Source: Hofstenia miamia
Lineage: Eukaryota; Xenacoelomorpha; Acoela
Assembly: GCA_004352715.1 (NCBI GenBank)
Contig: SCFE01000053.1
Coordinates: forward strand, 1,362,530-1,426,529
Direction: 5' to 3'
DNA: 64,000 nucleotides
Shown: in pieces, positions 10,800-22,300 of the stretch
How the letters are laid out: the number at the start of each line of letters is the position of its first letter
How positions within the stretch are numbered: position 1 is the stretch's first letter
The notes under the pieces: model-generated
What the model was told of the DNA's origin: nothing
Database searches by the model: none
Seen by the model: only the letters and a program-made list of their open reading frames with translations
Translations under genes and position numbers: made by a program

Positions 10800-11488
10800 C
10801 TGCAGACGGAAAGTTTAAATACACAAAACCATTTTAGGTTTAAATTTAATACTCTTTATATATATAGCAAAGGACAGGCTTAATTATGCAAATTTTATAT
10901 AACAAAAATAAAAATCTCTTACTTCCATTTTGTTGACTAATAACATTTGAATCAGGCATCATTAGGGAATTGCTAAATTCAGGATAAACTAAAAAGAGGG
11001 TGTTAGACAAATGCAATGCATAAGAAATATCATATCTTTAAAACATGTGGACGAACTTACCGAAATTAATGGGCATCCCTTGAAACAGGTTGTTATGTAC
11101 GTATAAATTATAATTGTAAGGTGTTCGGCAGTATTGACTGAAGGGTGGTTGTACGTAATTGTTAAAGACACGCTGGTTTACGGAAGTGTAATCAGTCGAA
11201 AGCTAAAAATCACATTAATTTCCAATTCCTTAAACAATAACTTACAGCTGCATTATTAGGCAGGGGCAATTTAGATGAGATATTGACCTAAACAATTTGA
11301 TTTATTCAAATCAAGTCGATGACTATTCATACAATCACACACATAGGCCACACATTACTAATTGATCACAAGCTTGTAAGTAAGAATGTATCTAGTTTAG
11401 TTTTCAGTTAAAAACATACATTTGAAAGAACATTAGTCCTGTAATGGTTTTCAATTCAAAACTTATATTAGAAGCAATAATAAATCAG

Positions 11489-11532
<44 letters not shown>

Positions 11533-13336
11533 GTCTTTTTTCAAAACTTAAAACATAAACGCAAAACCTCTTTTTAAAATTGACAATTTAATCTTTTACG
11601 AGCCAAAGAAACACAGAATAAGAAAGAATAGTAGCTCACATTAACTAAGATTTTTACTCAATGGCTCTCAAGATGAAGAGGAACCATCTTATTTCATAGG
11701 TCTGGGACAGAACATTTTACTGGAACCAGCATAGGATTGGATCCATAATTGAAGGAATTGCAATCATTGTCAATATTTTTAACATTCTCGGACTAAGCCA
11801 ATATTTTAATTCCTAGTTATGGGGGAAATGGAATGATAGGACGAAATATTCGTTGGGATAACATCTAATGGAAGAATGTAGTACTGGTACCAATAATTTC
11901 TGATCCTTTGAAGTCTAATTTAGTTTCTGCGCATTGCAAATGATTAGAAAGGTTGGAGGCCGCTAGCTCATGAATTGAACTGCGCGAAGATCTAGTTATA
12001 CAACATACGTATACCTAGCAATTCCATTTGGATTTCTAACTAATCAAACTTGATAGATTTAGATTTTTTTTTCAAAATCGATTTCAATATTAATAAGGAT
12101 TTTTTTCAAAACGATCAATTTTTGTGTTGAAGGATGTCACTGAATTATAGATTCAAATCTTATTACAATGGTATTTTTACAGCGTAAATAATATAATCGA
12201 AGTGTTCTAATAGCCATTAGTATAGAACAGTAAGAAGTAAAATATTTTATTAAATCCAGAAAAAATGTTTCCATAGAAACTAATTTCGCAATAAATTAAA
12301 TCGAACGTTTAATACAATTAAACAACAAAGTGAAATCGGTCTTAACAAAGCTGTCAATTACATTTAATCAGAGAAATGATTTTAATAAAACCGTTATTCT
12401 AATTGTAAGTAATTAGGAAGTCATCTGAATATTAAAGATACGCTTATAGAAACATATTAAATGGCAATAAAACAATTCAACCAGACTGGCATTCAGACGG
12501 TCAAGGTCATTGGATATTGCGAAGCTGATTTAATAGTGAAAGTCTTCTGCTATTACCATAACGACTTATTGTCTATTTCGATTTAATCACTTATCTATCC
12601 ATCCCGTTGAGAAATCAAAATGACAGAAAAAATATTAAATTTTGGTTTGACTTAATATAAAATGTAAACGCAAAATCAAATAATGAAATAATTTTTCTTC
12701 GCCGCGTAGTTACTTTCGACTGATATTTAACTGCCCTTGATTTTAGTTAATTTATTGAGAAATACCTGGATTGATTAACTTAATAAACTAGCATTACAAT
12801 CACTATAAAATTTATATACATGTATTATATAAAAGTGAAAACAGAAGAACATGACGTAAAAAACAATCAATGTTGCATTTTGGAAAACTTACTTTAATAT
12901 GTGGAGGTGGATGGAAGTACTTGCAAGAGTCTCTAGTGCAGCGATTTGACAAGTTATCAATGCAGACGATGACACAGTTATCAGATTTATCAACTGATAT
13001 CGAGGAGTCTGGATGAGCTTTAGGACATTCTGTTTGCTCACATTTTCCATTTAAAAAATCTGTGCATACCTAGACATTGACATTGTCACCATAAGACTTA
13101 AGATAAGCTTAGATATCACTTACTGGTATTTTGGATCCGGGAAATGGTTCGTTATAAAGCATTGTCTCAGTGACATGAGGAGGCGATTGCTGCTGGGGAG
13201 ATGTTGGTTCCAACTTCTCTTCACCGTTTGCAACGTTAACAGTAGCTTGTGCGACCGATTCTTGCTGCCAAAGAAATGGTTGATAAGCAGCAGCCGGAGG
13301 AGAATTCCACGGAAGATTGATAAACTGCGGCATTTG
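10792..13336 (-). CDS. mbl: Muscleblind-like CCCH zinc-finger RNA-binding protein, 3' part of gene (6 exons)
   Basis: Exons, in transcription order, are 13336-13124, 13069-12893, 11287-11246, 11202-11061, 10988-10923 and 10799-10792. Introns are 54, 1605, 43, 72 and 123 nt, all GT-AG, and the frame stays open throughout (phases 0, 0, 0, 1, 1). The product of this part is about 214 residues: a Pro/Gln-rich linker, a pair of CCCH zinc fingers, then a Tyr/Asn/Pro/Gln-rich tail ending in GKK. Muscleblind proteins bind YGCY RNA motifs through such paired fingers and control alternative splicing. The match is to the second finger pair of the family (D-x-S/N-D-N-x-V-x-V-C-x-D, C-K-Y-F-H-P-P). The 5' exons with the first pair are absent from the window. 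The tail is shorter and not alanine-rich as in vertebrate MBNL. Exon structure was worked out by eye. Confidence 0.7.
10923..10988 (-). CDS. mbl: Muscleblind-like gene, penultimate exon
   Basis: The 66-nt exon has a very good acceptor (CTAACACCCTCTTTTTAG) and a donor GTAAGAG. Entered in phase 1 it reads YPEFSNSLMMPDSNVISQQN then Gly with no stop, and leaves in phase 1. The composition (Pro, Ser, Asn, Gln) fits the disordered C-terminal tail of a splicing regulator. It is 72 nt from the exon before it. No domain is recognisable; its support is the splice sites plus the continuous frame. Confidence 0.6.
11061..11202 (-). CDS. mbl: Muscleblind-like gene, Tyr/Asn/Pro-rich tail exon
   Basis: The 142-nt exon starts after TGTGATTTTTAG in phase 0 with Leu-Ser-Thr-Asp-Tyr and ends at GTAAGTTC in phase 1. 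It encodes 47 residues such as NNYVQPPFSQYCRTPYNYN and LFQGMPINF, low in charge and rich in Tyr, Asn, Gln and Pro. Tails like this follow the zinc fingers in muscleblind proteins and are poorly conserved. A competing acceptor inside the exon (CACCCTTCAG, next to 11135) would also keep this reading frame only if entered from phase 2, so the upstream one is preferred. Confidence 0.6.
11246..11287 (-). CDS. mbl: Muscleblind-like gene, 14-codon micro-exon
   Basis: The 42-nt exon lies between AAATTGTTTAG and GTAAGTTATT. It encodes VNISSKLPLPNNAA, phase 0 at both ends, so it could be skipped without changing frame; family members are known for alternatively used short exons after the fingers. The intron to the next exon is only 43 nt (11203-11245). 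Its neighbours splice together in frame with or without it, so alternative use is possible. No domain; support is splice sites and phase. Confidence 0.5.
11493..11524. repeat. (AT)n microsatellite
   Basis: About 32 bp of alternating A and T in the 1.6-kb intron between the finger exon and the 42-nt micro-exon. Confidence 0.95.
12893..13069 (-). CDS. mbl: Muscleblind-like gene, CCCH zinc-finger pair exon
   Basis: The 177-nt exon encodes exactly one tandem pair of CCCH fingers in 59 residues, phase 0 at both ends. Finger one starts VCTDFLNGKC and spaces its ligands Cys-X7-Cys-X4-Cys-X3-His. Finger two starts VCIDNLSNRC and ends CKYFHPPPHIK with the same spacing. In muscleblind the first finger of each pair normally has Cys-X7-Cys-X6-Cys-X3-His, so this one is two residues short, and the usual C-R-(E/D)-F/Y and C-(R/K)-F-A-H residues are replaced (T-D-F, P-K-A-H). 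The linker (DSSISVDKSDN) matches the family's second pair (DSTMIDTNDN). The acceptor is TCAATGTCTAG, the donor GTAAGTTTTC. This exon identifies the gene. Confidence 0.85.
13124..13336 (-). CDS. mbl: Muscleblind-like gene, inter-finger linker exon
   Basis: The 213-nt exon starts after AAAATTTAG with Gln-Met-Pro-Gln-Phe and ends with ...PFPGSKIP before GTAAGTGATA, phase 0 on both sides. It encodes 71 residues rich in Pro, Gln, Ala and Glu (for example SPPAAAYQPFLWQQE and TSPQQQSPPHV), a disordered linker. The final K-I-P corresponds to K-I-P-R or K-L-P-R before the second finger pair in arthropod muscleblind. It is joined to the finger exon by a 54-nt intron. An internal ATG (second codon) exists, but the good acceptor and lack of a promoter argue for an internal exon rather than a start. 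Its GC content stands well above the surrounding DNA. Confidence 0.7.
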
Positions 13337-13338
13337 CT

Positions 13339-14175
13339 AAATTTTAAACATATCAATATACATATATATATATATCAATATATATATATATACATTATGT
13401 GTATGTATATTAATTAACATGACATTATAAACATGATAAAATTACATGATATGAAAAAAAATTCGCGCGGAAATATGAAAGGATGATGATTTTCCAAATA
13501 AATATTTATTAAAAATTACTACAAAATCGTTTTTTTAATCCTATGAATAAGCATTTAATATTTGGTAATAGGGAAACTACGATAGCAAATGCATGTCTCA
13601 ACATTTGGGTATGCTGCGATATTCACTTCAATCATTAGGACTTCAAGCAACATACTTTAAATAACTTCAAGAGAAGAATATTTCAGTCGCCTTCAAGGGC
13701 ATTACGACGGATTAAAGTTGAAAGTGCTTTTGATAATCGTTTCAAGAAATTCACTTCAAAAATCCGAACACTAAATCTCTTGACATCGCTATAGTATTGA
13801 AATTAGTTCGGATATCTTAGAGCAAGGGAGGAAAAGAATTAGATTCTGACAAGGCTGAAGAATGCTAAGTCGAAGATATCGGTTGAATAAGTAAGATTAT
13901 GAATGTGATCCAAAATATGAATATCTCAGTGACATAAAATGCTTTGCTTAAAAATATTTTTCTTATTTATAATCATGTAGTTGGAGGAAGTTGGCCCCGG
14001 ATTAGAACTGGTATCCATCTTAATGCAACATACATATGAAAGAATGACCCACAACGGCATGTGTGTAATTTTATAGCTTTAGCATGTTTTTCTAACATGA
14101 TAAAAGGTGACAGGATAAGCCTGATCGCTTCTCAAAAACATGAAATGATATGATAATTTTTAGTTAAAATAACAA

Positions 14176-14233
<58 letters not shown>

Positions 14234-16789
14234 AATACATAGATTTAGTCTGGGCGCTTAAGGTATATTGACTATACTTTATTTTCATTTTCGTTGCATA
14301 TTACAAATGAAACATACATAATTTAAATGTGATACGTTACGAAGATGCGCTTGGGAATAGAGCGTCAACCTTATTTTAGCAGTGAATATAAAATAGCAAG
14401 GTTATCCCATACTGTCTGTTCTTGTCAACTAGTATTTGTGACTCCAGCCTTTCCTACGAAATTTGAGAACTGACTCCTTGTCAAAGTTCTGCATAACCTT
14501 CCTCATTATATCATCTTCGCCTAGAGTTGGTTTTAACAATTAAATCCTAATTAACGTCTACATAAATGCCAAAATTCGATATGATTGTGACGTGTGATAT
14601 TAAACAGGGTTTTTCCAAAAAAACATTTAATAGTTTTTCCAAACTGTACTATTTTGTTTTACGGCTTTTTCTTAGACATCAAAAATTGTAGGCCAAACAC
14701 TCTATTTGTATGCAGCATACATTACTATAACCTTAAATAGACCAACATCAAATATAACGGATATAAAAACAGTTTCCATTCTTTCTTAACCGTTTTAGAT
14801 CCGTCAACGAGCTATATTTGTCCGTTTTGCCATTATTAGTGAATTATCTGTTTTACTCTTTGTTGCCCCGACTAAAAATAATACAGAAAAGATCTTTTCA
14901 AATATTTTAGAAAATTTGAAAATTCTCTACTTTCTGATAAAAATTATTTCAAAAAAATGAAAAATTCCAACATGTTTTTAACACAAAGTATAGAGTTATC
15001 GTTCTTTACAGCATATTTTACAAATTATTTTTACAATGATGCTAGTTTAAATTTTAATTTTTAGCATCTGAGTTAGTGCTTGTATTAACAATTCATATTT
15101 CCTTTAAATGCTCTTATTAAAGACTTAATCAAGCATATTAAAAATGTTTTTTATAAATGCTCCAAATTTTTAAATATATTGACACCAAAGTATTCAACAA
15201 TCCCGTTGTATTGAAAATGTGCATGCAAATTTATTCAAAGAAATGTCTCAAACTTCTAAGTAAATATATAAATTTTTCACTTTAATTCGATTGCTATTAT
15301 ATATTTTAAATATCATATATACTTAAGAAGATCTAAAAACAAAATTGTTAAGTATGGCATCTGTACTATTATGACTAGAATTGCATACACAGAGTGCAAG
15401 CTCTATTGACGTCTGTTTTTAAAACTTTTACATTTCATTCTCTGATTGAAGACAATCAAAGATGCCGATGGTAGCAAAGCTACAGGAAGCCCAGTGAGGA
15501 GACATTGTAACTGGCATTTACGTGTGAAAATGGAAAAGCTGAATATTTTAACATCAAGCGTAAGTGGAAAGATGACCAACAACAGCCCTTGGCAAAATGG
15601 CTTCAGATTTACAGTCAATGAATCGTTCAATAGCAAGATCTGAATGCAATGCAACCTTTGTCTGTGAAGGGTGATTGAGAGAGATGCTAAAGGATTCCTG
15701 CACTCCACCAACCATTCTCTCATCAGCATCAGACATGACCAGCACGCTATGTGTGTATACATGTACATATAAAGAGATACCCGTGTATTATGGGATTTTG
15801 AGTATATTGTCCCCAACGCCAGCTTCAGTATATCATGTTAGCTTTGAAATTTTCTTGAAACACTCATCAATATGGTTTCTATTTAAAGCTAAAGGGTCGG
15901 ATTGATTTAAACTTACATTTTCCAAAAGATTGGTCGGGTTCGTCAGTTGACAACATTGACTTAATTTATAACATGAGGTTATTAGACACATTAAAATATG
16001 ATGAATCCGGAAAAAGTATTTATATTTCTTGTTAAATGAGATGCTTTGTAGTAGTTTACTTGTTAATCAGCATTTCAACATACTAGGCGAGAGTGATATC
16101 AAACGAATTAACTTTGCATATTCTGCACTACATAATTGGATTGTGCGATTTCAAAACTTCTATGCTTGTGTTGGGTCTGTTTTTAGTGAAAGCAGTTGGT
16201 AGAAAAAAATATTGAACATAGGTCCTATATAACGGCTTGCTAGCAGTAAATTGAAGTGTAAATTAATAATAATTAACTTCCAAACAACAGTTTGCTTTGA
16301 CTTTAAAGCAAATGGCCTTTTATATTAATTGAATTTGTGGAACTAGTTAATATTAGAGTTACGCATGTTTCTAATACTAGAATAGTTTTGAATGCTATCA
16401 ACACTGAGAAAATGAAAAATTAACTTGTCATTGAGCAATGCACTCAGTGTGAGTGACGTTTTTTTAATGAATTGGAATCATTTCGAAAATAAATTTAAGG
16501 ACAAATTTGATAGTTGTGTTCTCAGTAATAAAGTATAATATTTAGCCACTCCGCTTGTCAGAGCAAATGACTCACTCAGTGTTGTTATCAATTTCGTATT
16601 AATTGACTAGAAACGAAAATAACACAAAGTATTACGCGACAAGTAAAATAATTTTATAACAATCTAGAGAATCTAATCGATCGCACAAGAGAAACATTAA
16701 TAACTAAAAGCCTTCAGTAAAATTGACAACGTGTCAAAAAATAACAAAACACGTTTAAAAAACAAGCAATATGCTTAATTGGCACTTAC
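13339..16789. other. Mostly non-coding; two unrecognised coding-like islands
   Basis: Probable intron of the muscleblind-like gene. It holds (AT)n tracts at about 13358-13395 and 14180-14230. Minus strand 14539-14432 reads 36 open codons (LKPTLGEDDIMRKVMQNFDK and on) with unusually balanced composition before a TAG. The 15440-15815 interval is also less AT-rich and is open in several frames on both strands (for example minus 15745-15554, with DSDLAIERF-like text HSDLAIERFIDCKSEAILPR). I recognise neither; both could be relics of transposon genes. Confidence 0.3.
14180..14230. repeat. (AT)n microsatellite
   Basis: About 50 bp of uninterrupted AT dinucleotides within the probable intron upstream of the muscleblind linker exon. 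Confidence 0.95.
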
Positions 16790-16835
16790 TTGGCATTTTT
16801 CCAAATTAGCGCCAAAATTCTCATTTCGATAATTG
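16790..16835 (-). CDS. Candidate upstream exon of the muscleblind-like gene
   Basis: The 46-nt segment is bounded by one of the best acceptors in the window (TTCTGTCCCATTCTCCCCAG) and a full-consensus donor GTAAGTGCC. Only one useful frame is open; it enters with one base completing a codon, reads NYRNENFGANLEKCQ, and leaves in phase 0. That joins correctly to the linker exon at 13336, which starts in phase 0 with Gln-Met-Pro. In family members this position holds the G-R-N-x-L...Q-Q-M stretch after the first finger pair, and NYRNEN...KCQ-QM is loosely reminiscent. Seen: signals and phase. Inferred: membership in the gene. Confidence 0.45.
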
Positions 16836-17158
16836 CTGGGGAGAATGGGACAGAATAAGATGCAATAACTTAATTTACACATAACATTTAATTAACATTG
16901 CTTCTAAATATTAATATTTCTTCTAAAAATATTTCCCGGTGATGCTTACATAAAACGGGTCTTGCAATTGGTATGGGATTTATCCGAAGTCTTGAAAAGC
17001 TGAGAACATCATGAAGTGCTTGGAAATAATCTTAGACAAATGACATATGGGAGGCGAGGTGGATTGGTTTGAGAACAATATCAAAGAATTAAGAAGCCCT
17101 CTTGGGCAAATAATGCTTCTAGGCTATAAAACCGATTACTAATCCCAAAATAGTATTG

Positions 17159-17385
17159 AATTAAATCAGTGGCGTAAGCAGGGGAGGACATGGTGGGGTG
17201 TCCCCCGTCAGGTTTTCAAAGTTGATTTTGATTGGTTAAAGCAAAAAATTTTCAGCAAAATATTTTTAAAAAGTTAAAAACTAAGTTTCTGAATTAAAGT
17301 TTAAGTCTATTTATTAAAAATTTTCAAAATTTTTCGCGGGGCCTTGTCCCCGTCAGAAAATCCTGTTTACGCTCCTGAATTAAAT
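17159..17385. mobile_element. hAT-type MITE, copy 1, perfect 8-bp target duplication
   Basis: The element occupies 17167-17377 (211 bp). Ends are CAGTGGCGTAAGCAGG and, reverse-complemented, CAGGAGCGTAAACAGG (13 of 16). Both sides carry AATTAAAT (17159-17166 and 17378-17385), a perfect 8-bp duplication. Subterminal parts are GC-rich (GTCCCCCGTCAG and GGCCTTGTCCCCGTCAG) and the middle is AT-rich, a usual hAT MITE layout. No coding capacity. Related copies are at 19119-19347 and 49828-49998. Confidence 0.85.
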
Positions 17386-19110
17386 AATACAATGAAGATT
17401 GCGTTCGGTATGGACCTATAATATTAAATTGGGTTTCAATGACGAATTTGTTGGTTTTGCTGTTGAAATACTCACCATAATTCTTACAGCAAATTTATGC
17501 GAGAAATGATTTTCAGAAGCGATTTACGGTTTAAATTTTAAATGATGTCTGTAAGTAAATCAAAGAGGGAAATTAGCGACGAATCTTTCAAAGAAAAGAT
17601 TTGATTATAAGAACATCTGCAGAAACGAGGTCAGACAAAAGGAAAGCCTTCTATATTAAACACTAGTCTAGCCAACTAAGCGAAGAGAGCAAAGAGGCTA
17701 TCTTACATTTACTACCTATTGTTGAATCACACTTTGAGCAAGTGACCTTAATGCTAAATATCCAACAATATTTTGAATCAAAATATGGATTCTCTTCCAA
17801 ATGAGTCTGTTTCGAATATGAAAGAAATTGTCGGGAGAAGACATAAGTTAGGCAGGAATTAAAACCCTAACATAGATTACAAATACAAGAATTTATTTGT
17901 AAGATTGTTCATATATATGAGAGTAAGTTTTGCAAGAAGTCATTTATTTAAGTGAATTTGCAATCACCTTCAATAGAGTCATTGGTATATTGTGATCACC
18001 ACTAAATGTATCAATATCATGTTTGATTCGAAATTTAACATTAATTTCAAAGCCGTTCTCAGAACTACCACTTAGTATTTTGATGTAATTTAATCAGCTA
18101 ATTTTTTAAAAATTTCTGTGTTTTAAAGAAACCTATGTAAATTACAAACATATAATCTTGGAAAATATCAAAGACCGTATAAAACAAATATGCTTAATTA
18201 ATTCTAAGTTGTAATTTGTGTGATGAAGCATTAGATGATGTTTGCAGTAGCATTTTATCATAGAAGTAAAATAAGTTTTAAATAATTGTGCTACGTGGAT
18301 CATTTATTATGCAGTGGTATTTCAGAAATCACACGCTCCATTTCCAAATTTAAGGAACAGTGCAACAGTGCATATAAACTTTATCTAAAACTAGATTTAA
18401 GATTGCACGGATTATAATAAGGTTAATAATTTGCTGCCTGAACTAGTTGGAATGAAGATATAAAACAGATTGCTACTTTACCAACCATAAAAAATTTGTA
18501 ACAGAAAATTCCAGCTTTGATCCAAGGCATTTATAATTACATAACGGATGGACAGCTGCAACCAACACACGATATTTACAAGCAGAAATTTTAGCATTGT
18601 ATCAACAACATATATGATTAATGAATTTTGTTAAAATTAATTAAAGCTAATGTCTTTTACAGTATGCTGCAAATTCCAGTGTGCCAATACAGGATTACAT
18701 TCTTTTTGGAGAATTGACCACTCATTGGTAGTGTTACAATTTCAACGAACGAACACATGGGTATCTCAAAAAACTCAAAAGAAAAAATATGTATTACAAT
18801 GATATTTACTTATTTTCGGATCCAAATATACTGAAGTAAAATCGAAAAATACCTATGGTAACGTACGCGCATTGACGTATGGGGAAATCATTAATAATTT
18901 TTTCATAATATATTTTATCAATAATTTATACTTGCCCCTTTTCCAACAAGCAAAAATAACCTATCAAATTGAAATATTTTGTTTTCTACCTTAGATTGTC
19001 ATTTGCGTAGAAAGTTACTGACAGTCGATGATAAAGTTAGTTTCATAAAATCATCATTTTGATTTTTTTTCAGGAAAAGTCAATATTCAATACATATTGT
19101 CCAACAATAT
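17386..19110. other. AT-rich non-coding stretch
   Basis: No open frame of note, terminal repeats or RNA gene recognised. Confidence 0.4.
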
Positions 19111-19355
19111 GTTCTTATCAGGGTTGCACGCAGAATTTTCTGACAGGGGACACCTCAGTTGTGATTAACTTGGGTGACGAAAAGCTCTGCAAAATTTTGA
19201 AAAAATTGACTTAAAATCCATCTCACCACATCTTAGATTTTAAATTTTTTTAATATTTTACAAAATGTTTTCTGATTTACTCAATCAAAATCAATGTTGA
19301 AAATTTGGAGAGGAACATTCAACCCTGTCCCCTTGCGTATGCCACTAGCCCTTGT
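19111..19355. mobile_element. hAT-type MITE, copy 2, inverted relative to copy 1
   Basis: The element runs about 19119-19347. Its left end CAGGGTTGCACGCAG with AATTTTCTGACAGGGGACA matches the right end of copy 1, and its right end, reverse-complemented, reads TAGTGGCATACGCAAGGGG, matching the left end of copy 1. Internal TTGATTTTGATTG is shared. Flanks GTTCTTAT and GCCCTTGT agree at 5 of 8 positions, all differences being transitions, consistent with an old, decayed target duplication. Confidence 0.65.
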
Positions 19356-22300
19356 ATAGATCTTGTGCGAGAATGAACTAAACAGGTTCGCAATGCTTGT
19401 CAAAAACCAGTTGAAATATATTAAAATTACATTTGCATTAAACAAAACATATTGTTTTCCGTCCGATCCCGAGCTGGCTGAGTAGGTCTATAGAAATTGT
19501 GAATAAAATAAAACAGAAATTCTAAGATATTGTTATGAACTCCTCACGTGAACACAATATTGCCTAATAAAATATATTAATATAGAATAAATCATTTTCG
19601 GCACTTTAATTGTTACCTTGACACATTTCGAAATGTATAAATACAACTTTTACAAATATTTTTAACTTTCGGAATTGTCTTTAATTAATGAAAGGCGAAT
19701 TTAAAAGTCGAATGCTTTAGAAATATCCTAATGACAGGAAAAGAAGCAATTTTCCAAAAATGATTTGAATACATAGGAGGATGAATATTTGATATTTATG
19801 GAAATTTAAGAAAAGTGTTTCATTAAATATAATTAAAAGCAAAATTGAAGAAAAAGGATGGTTATGTCATACTGTTTTAATTTTTAGGCAAAGCCTTGAA
19901 AAATATACTATTAAGCAACATGAGGTCATTAACCGCTCTTAAATTTCATAAATGTGGCTTTATTGGTCGTAAAAATCATGGGGTATATAACACTTTCAGC
20001 AAAGCCATAGAGCCAATTTTTAATAAATTCCCTTCAGTTAAAGAGAACTTAAGTTCTTTGTAAATTAGCGGCGTAGGCAACACTCGCATTGCAAGACAGG
20101 AAATTAATAGGTAATAGTTGCAAAGCCAGATTATTTCTGTTTGCACATTAAATCACAATTTGGTTTAATTTATTACAATAACTAATAAAGCACAAGTAAA
20201 ATTACATTCGGCAATAACTAATAAAGAAAATAAATACAGACAAAGCCAACTCAGACGAGACGAGGCGGCAGAATTGAAAATCAGTTTGATATAGTCAGTA
20301 AATGAAAAAGCACACGAATACGCGAATAACTGATTCCCCAAATGAGACAATAAAATTGTAGTTGGGAAAGCTAATAGAATAGCTGTTTGCATAAACTTAA
20401 ACTTGCTTAAAACTTTCTTTGTCCTTTCAAGTATATTTTTCACAAATACGTTTACATATCAAAAAATTGTGTGTTAAAACATAAAAACGGGAATTTGAAA
20501 TATCTAAGGGGTGCATTTTAACTCCCCGGCCTACAAAGTAGGTATTTAATAATAGAACAGATTTTGAAATGTAATTTTTATTAACACATCCAACACACTT
20601 GATGTCTCAAGTTGACCTTTTTCACTTTATAAAAGTTTCTATCTAGAAATCTGTAAAAATTCATGGCCGAGTCCAAGGGAAGAGGAGATTTGAGAGGGGT
20701 TAAGCCTCCTCATTCAAAGTAGGTACTTGATAAATCCACTAAAAGAAATGAACAACCCTACTAAATAATGAAGGTACTTTTAATCTTAGCCCCACCCGAA
20801 TCTTAAAATGAGTAAGAAATACAGCAATTCCTAGAATAAAAGAATATTTAATTCTAGTTATATTGCACACGAGATACCTAAACAGCAATCAGCAACTACT
20901 TTTTCTCTTACTTTCAAATATTAAATCAAGTCGAGACTCACCACACCCGCCCCCCTCCTCCCACATTTTTTAATGACTTTGAAATTTTGCATGTTCTAAA
21001 AACATCCACCTAGGTCAATATATTGACAAACTCCCATCTATTATATATTAAAAGCATTCCTCCAATAATTAGCAATCCTGGATATGTGAAAAAATTAAAA
21101 TTCACACACAAATAAATCGAAAAGTTGTTGATATAGAGTGCAACGATATAGTTGCATAGAGTTTCGTAATGCACTTATATTTAATTATAAACATAATGAA
21201 TTTGAATGCCAAATATATTTATTTTATAAAAAATTCATATATTAGTATGGGGATTTCTAAAATTTCCAGAGCAATTACCCCTATCCCCTAAAAGAATCCG
21301 GACAAAACTCTCTCTAAATGATGTGAATAATTCTATAATTTCGTGCCAATAGAGACAACCGGAAAAATGAATCAATCAAATATTTCGATTCATGCATATA
21401 TTATGGAATGAATTTTGAGTGGGATAGAAGCACAGTCACGCCTACGATAGACCCACCGGCTCCATGTTTTCACAATTTCGTATTGCCCTCAAAAAACGTT
21501 TGCTGCGAATTCAGTTTGAATTCAAAATGAATTGAAATGGACTAAAGTTGAAAGCAATTAACGCAACCTATTATAAAAATCACCACATTTCCGTAGCTAA
21601 TACATTTTAGGAGATTATTACAACAAAACACTCTAGATGTATGGTGACACAAACAAGTAGACTGTTTACCTTTTAATAAACTCATATTTCAATAAAACTT
21701 TGATTACTTGCACTGTACTGCCATTTTCCTTTAGACACATACATTTAGATTTGTTTATATATCAATATCGATATCGATATTTCTTTTCATATTTATTCAA
21801 CACACTAGTTCAATCTCTATCTCGATATCCATCTCCATCCATTCTATCTATTTCCTTACGTTTGTTTCTGCTTTTGAGAGAGAACTCGTAAAAATAATTC
21901 AAATTTTTTCGCAATGAGCTGGAATGCCTTCATACATCCAGGATTACCAGTAACTATTACTGTCAATTTATTCTCTCAACAAGTTGAGACAGTCTAAATA
22001 TGAGCTTAGGGGGGTGCAAGGAAATAAATCTATACATTCTGTTTACTTTTTACTGTTTACAACGAAACGCTAACTTGGTTTTACTTTTACTGGGTTATAA
22101 TCGTTTATTTAATACTATAGCATACAATACGCAGTTAAAAAATACGGTTAAAACAATATAAGAGCTTATGTATGCTTATCCTTGAATTTCGTCTATTTCA
22201 TATGAATAATTTTGTTTTGGATGAAATTTCCAGGGAGTGCAGCAGCACCTCCTAGCACCTGCGTGGGACCGGCATTATCTTAACATTGCATTGGACATAC

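Noticed and set aside
20165-20443. 92-codon hydrophobic minus-strand frame
   Set aside because: Hydrophobicity follows from AT-rich codons; it starts at GTG and has no motif, splice or polyadenylation context.
22225-22280. GC-rich text GCAGCACCTCCTAGCACCTG resembling a hAT MITE terminus
   Set aside because: No inverted partner or target duplication was found.
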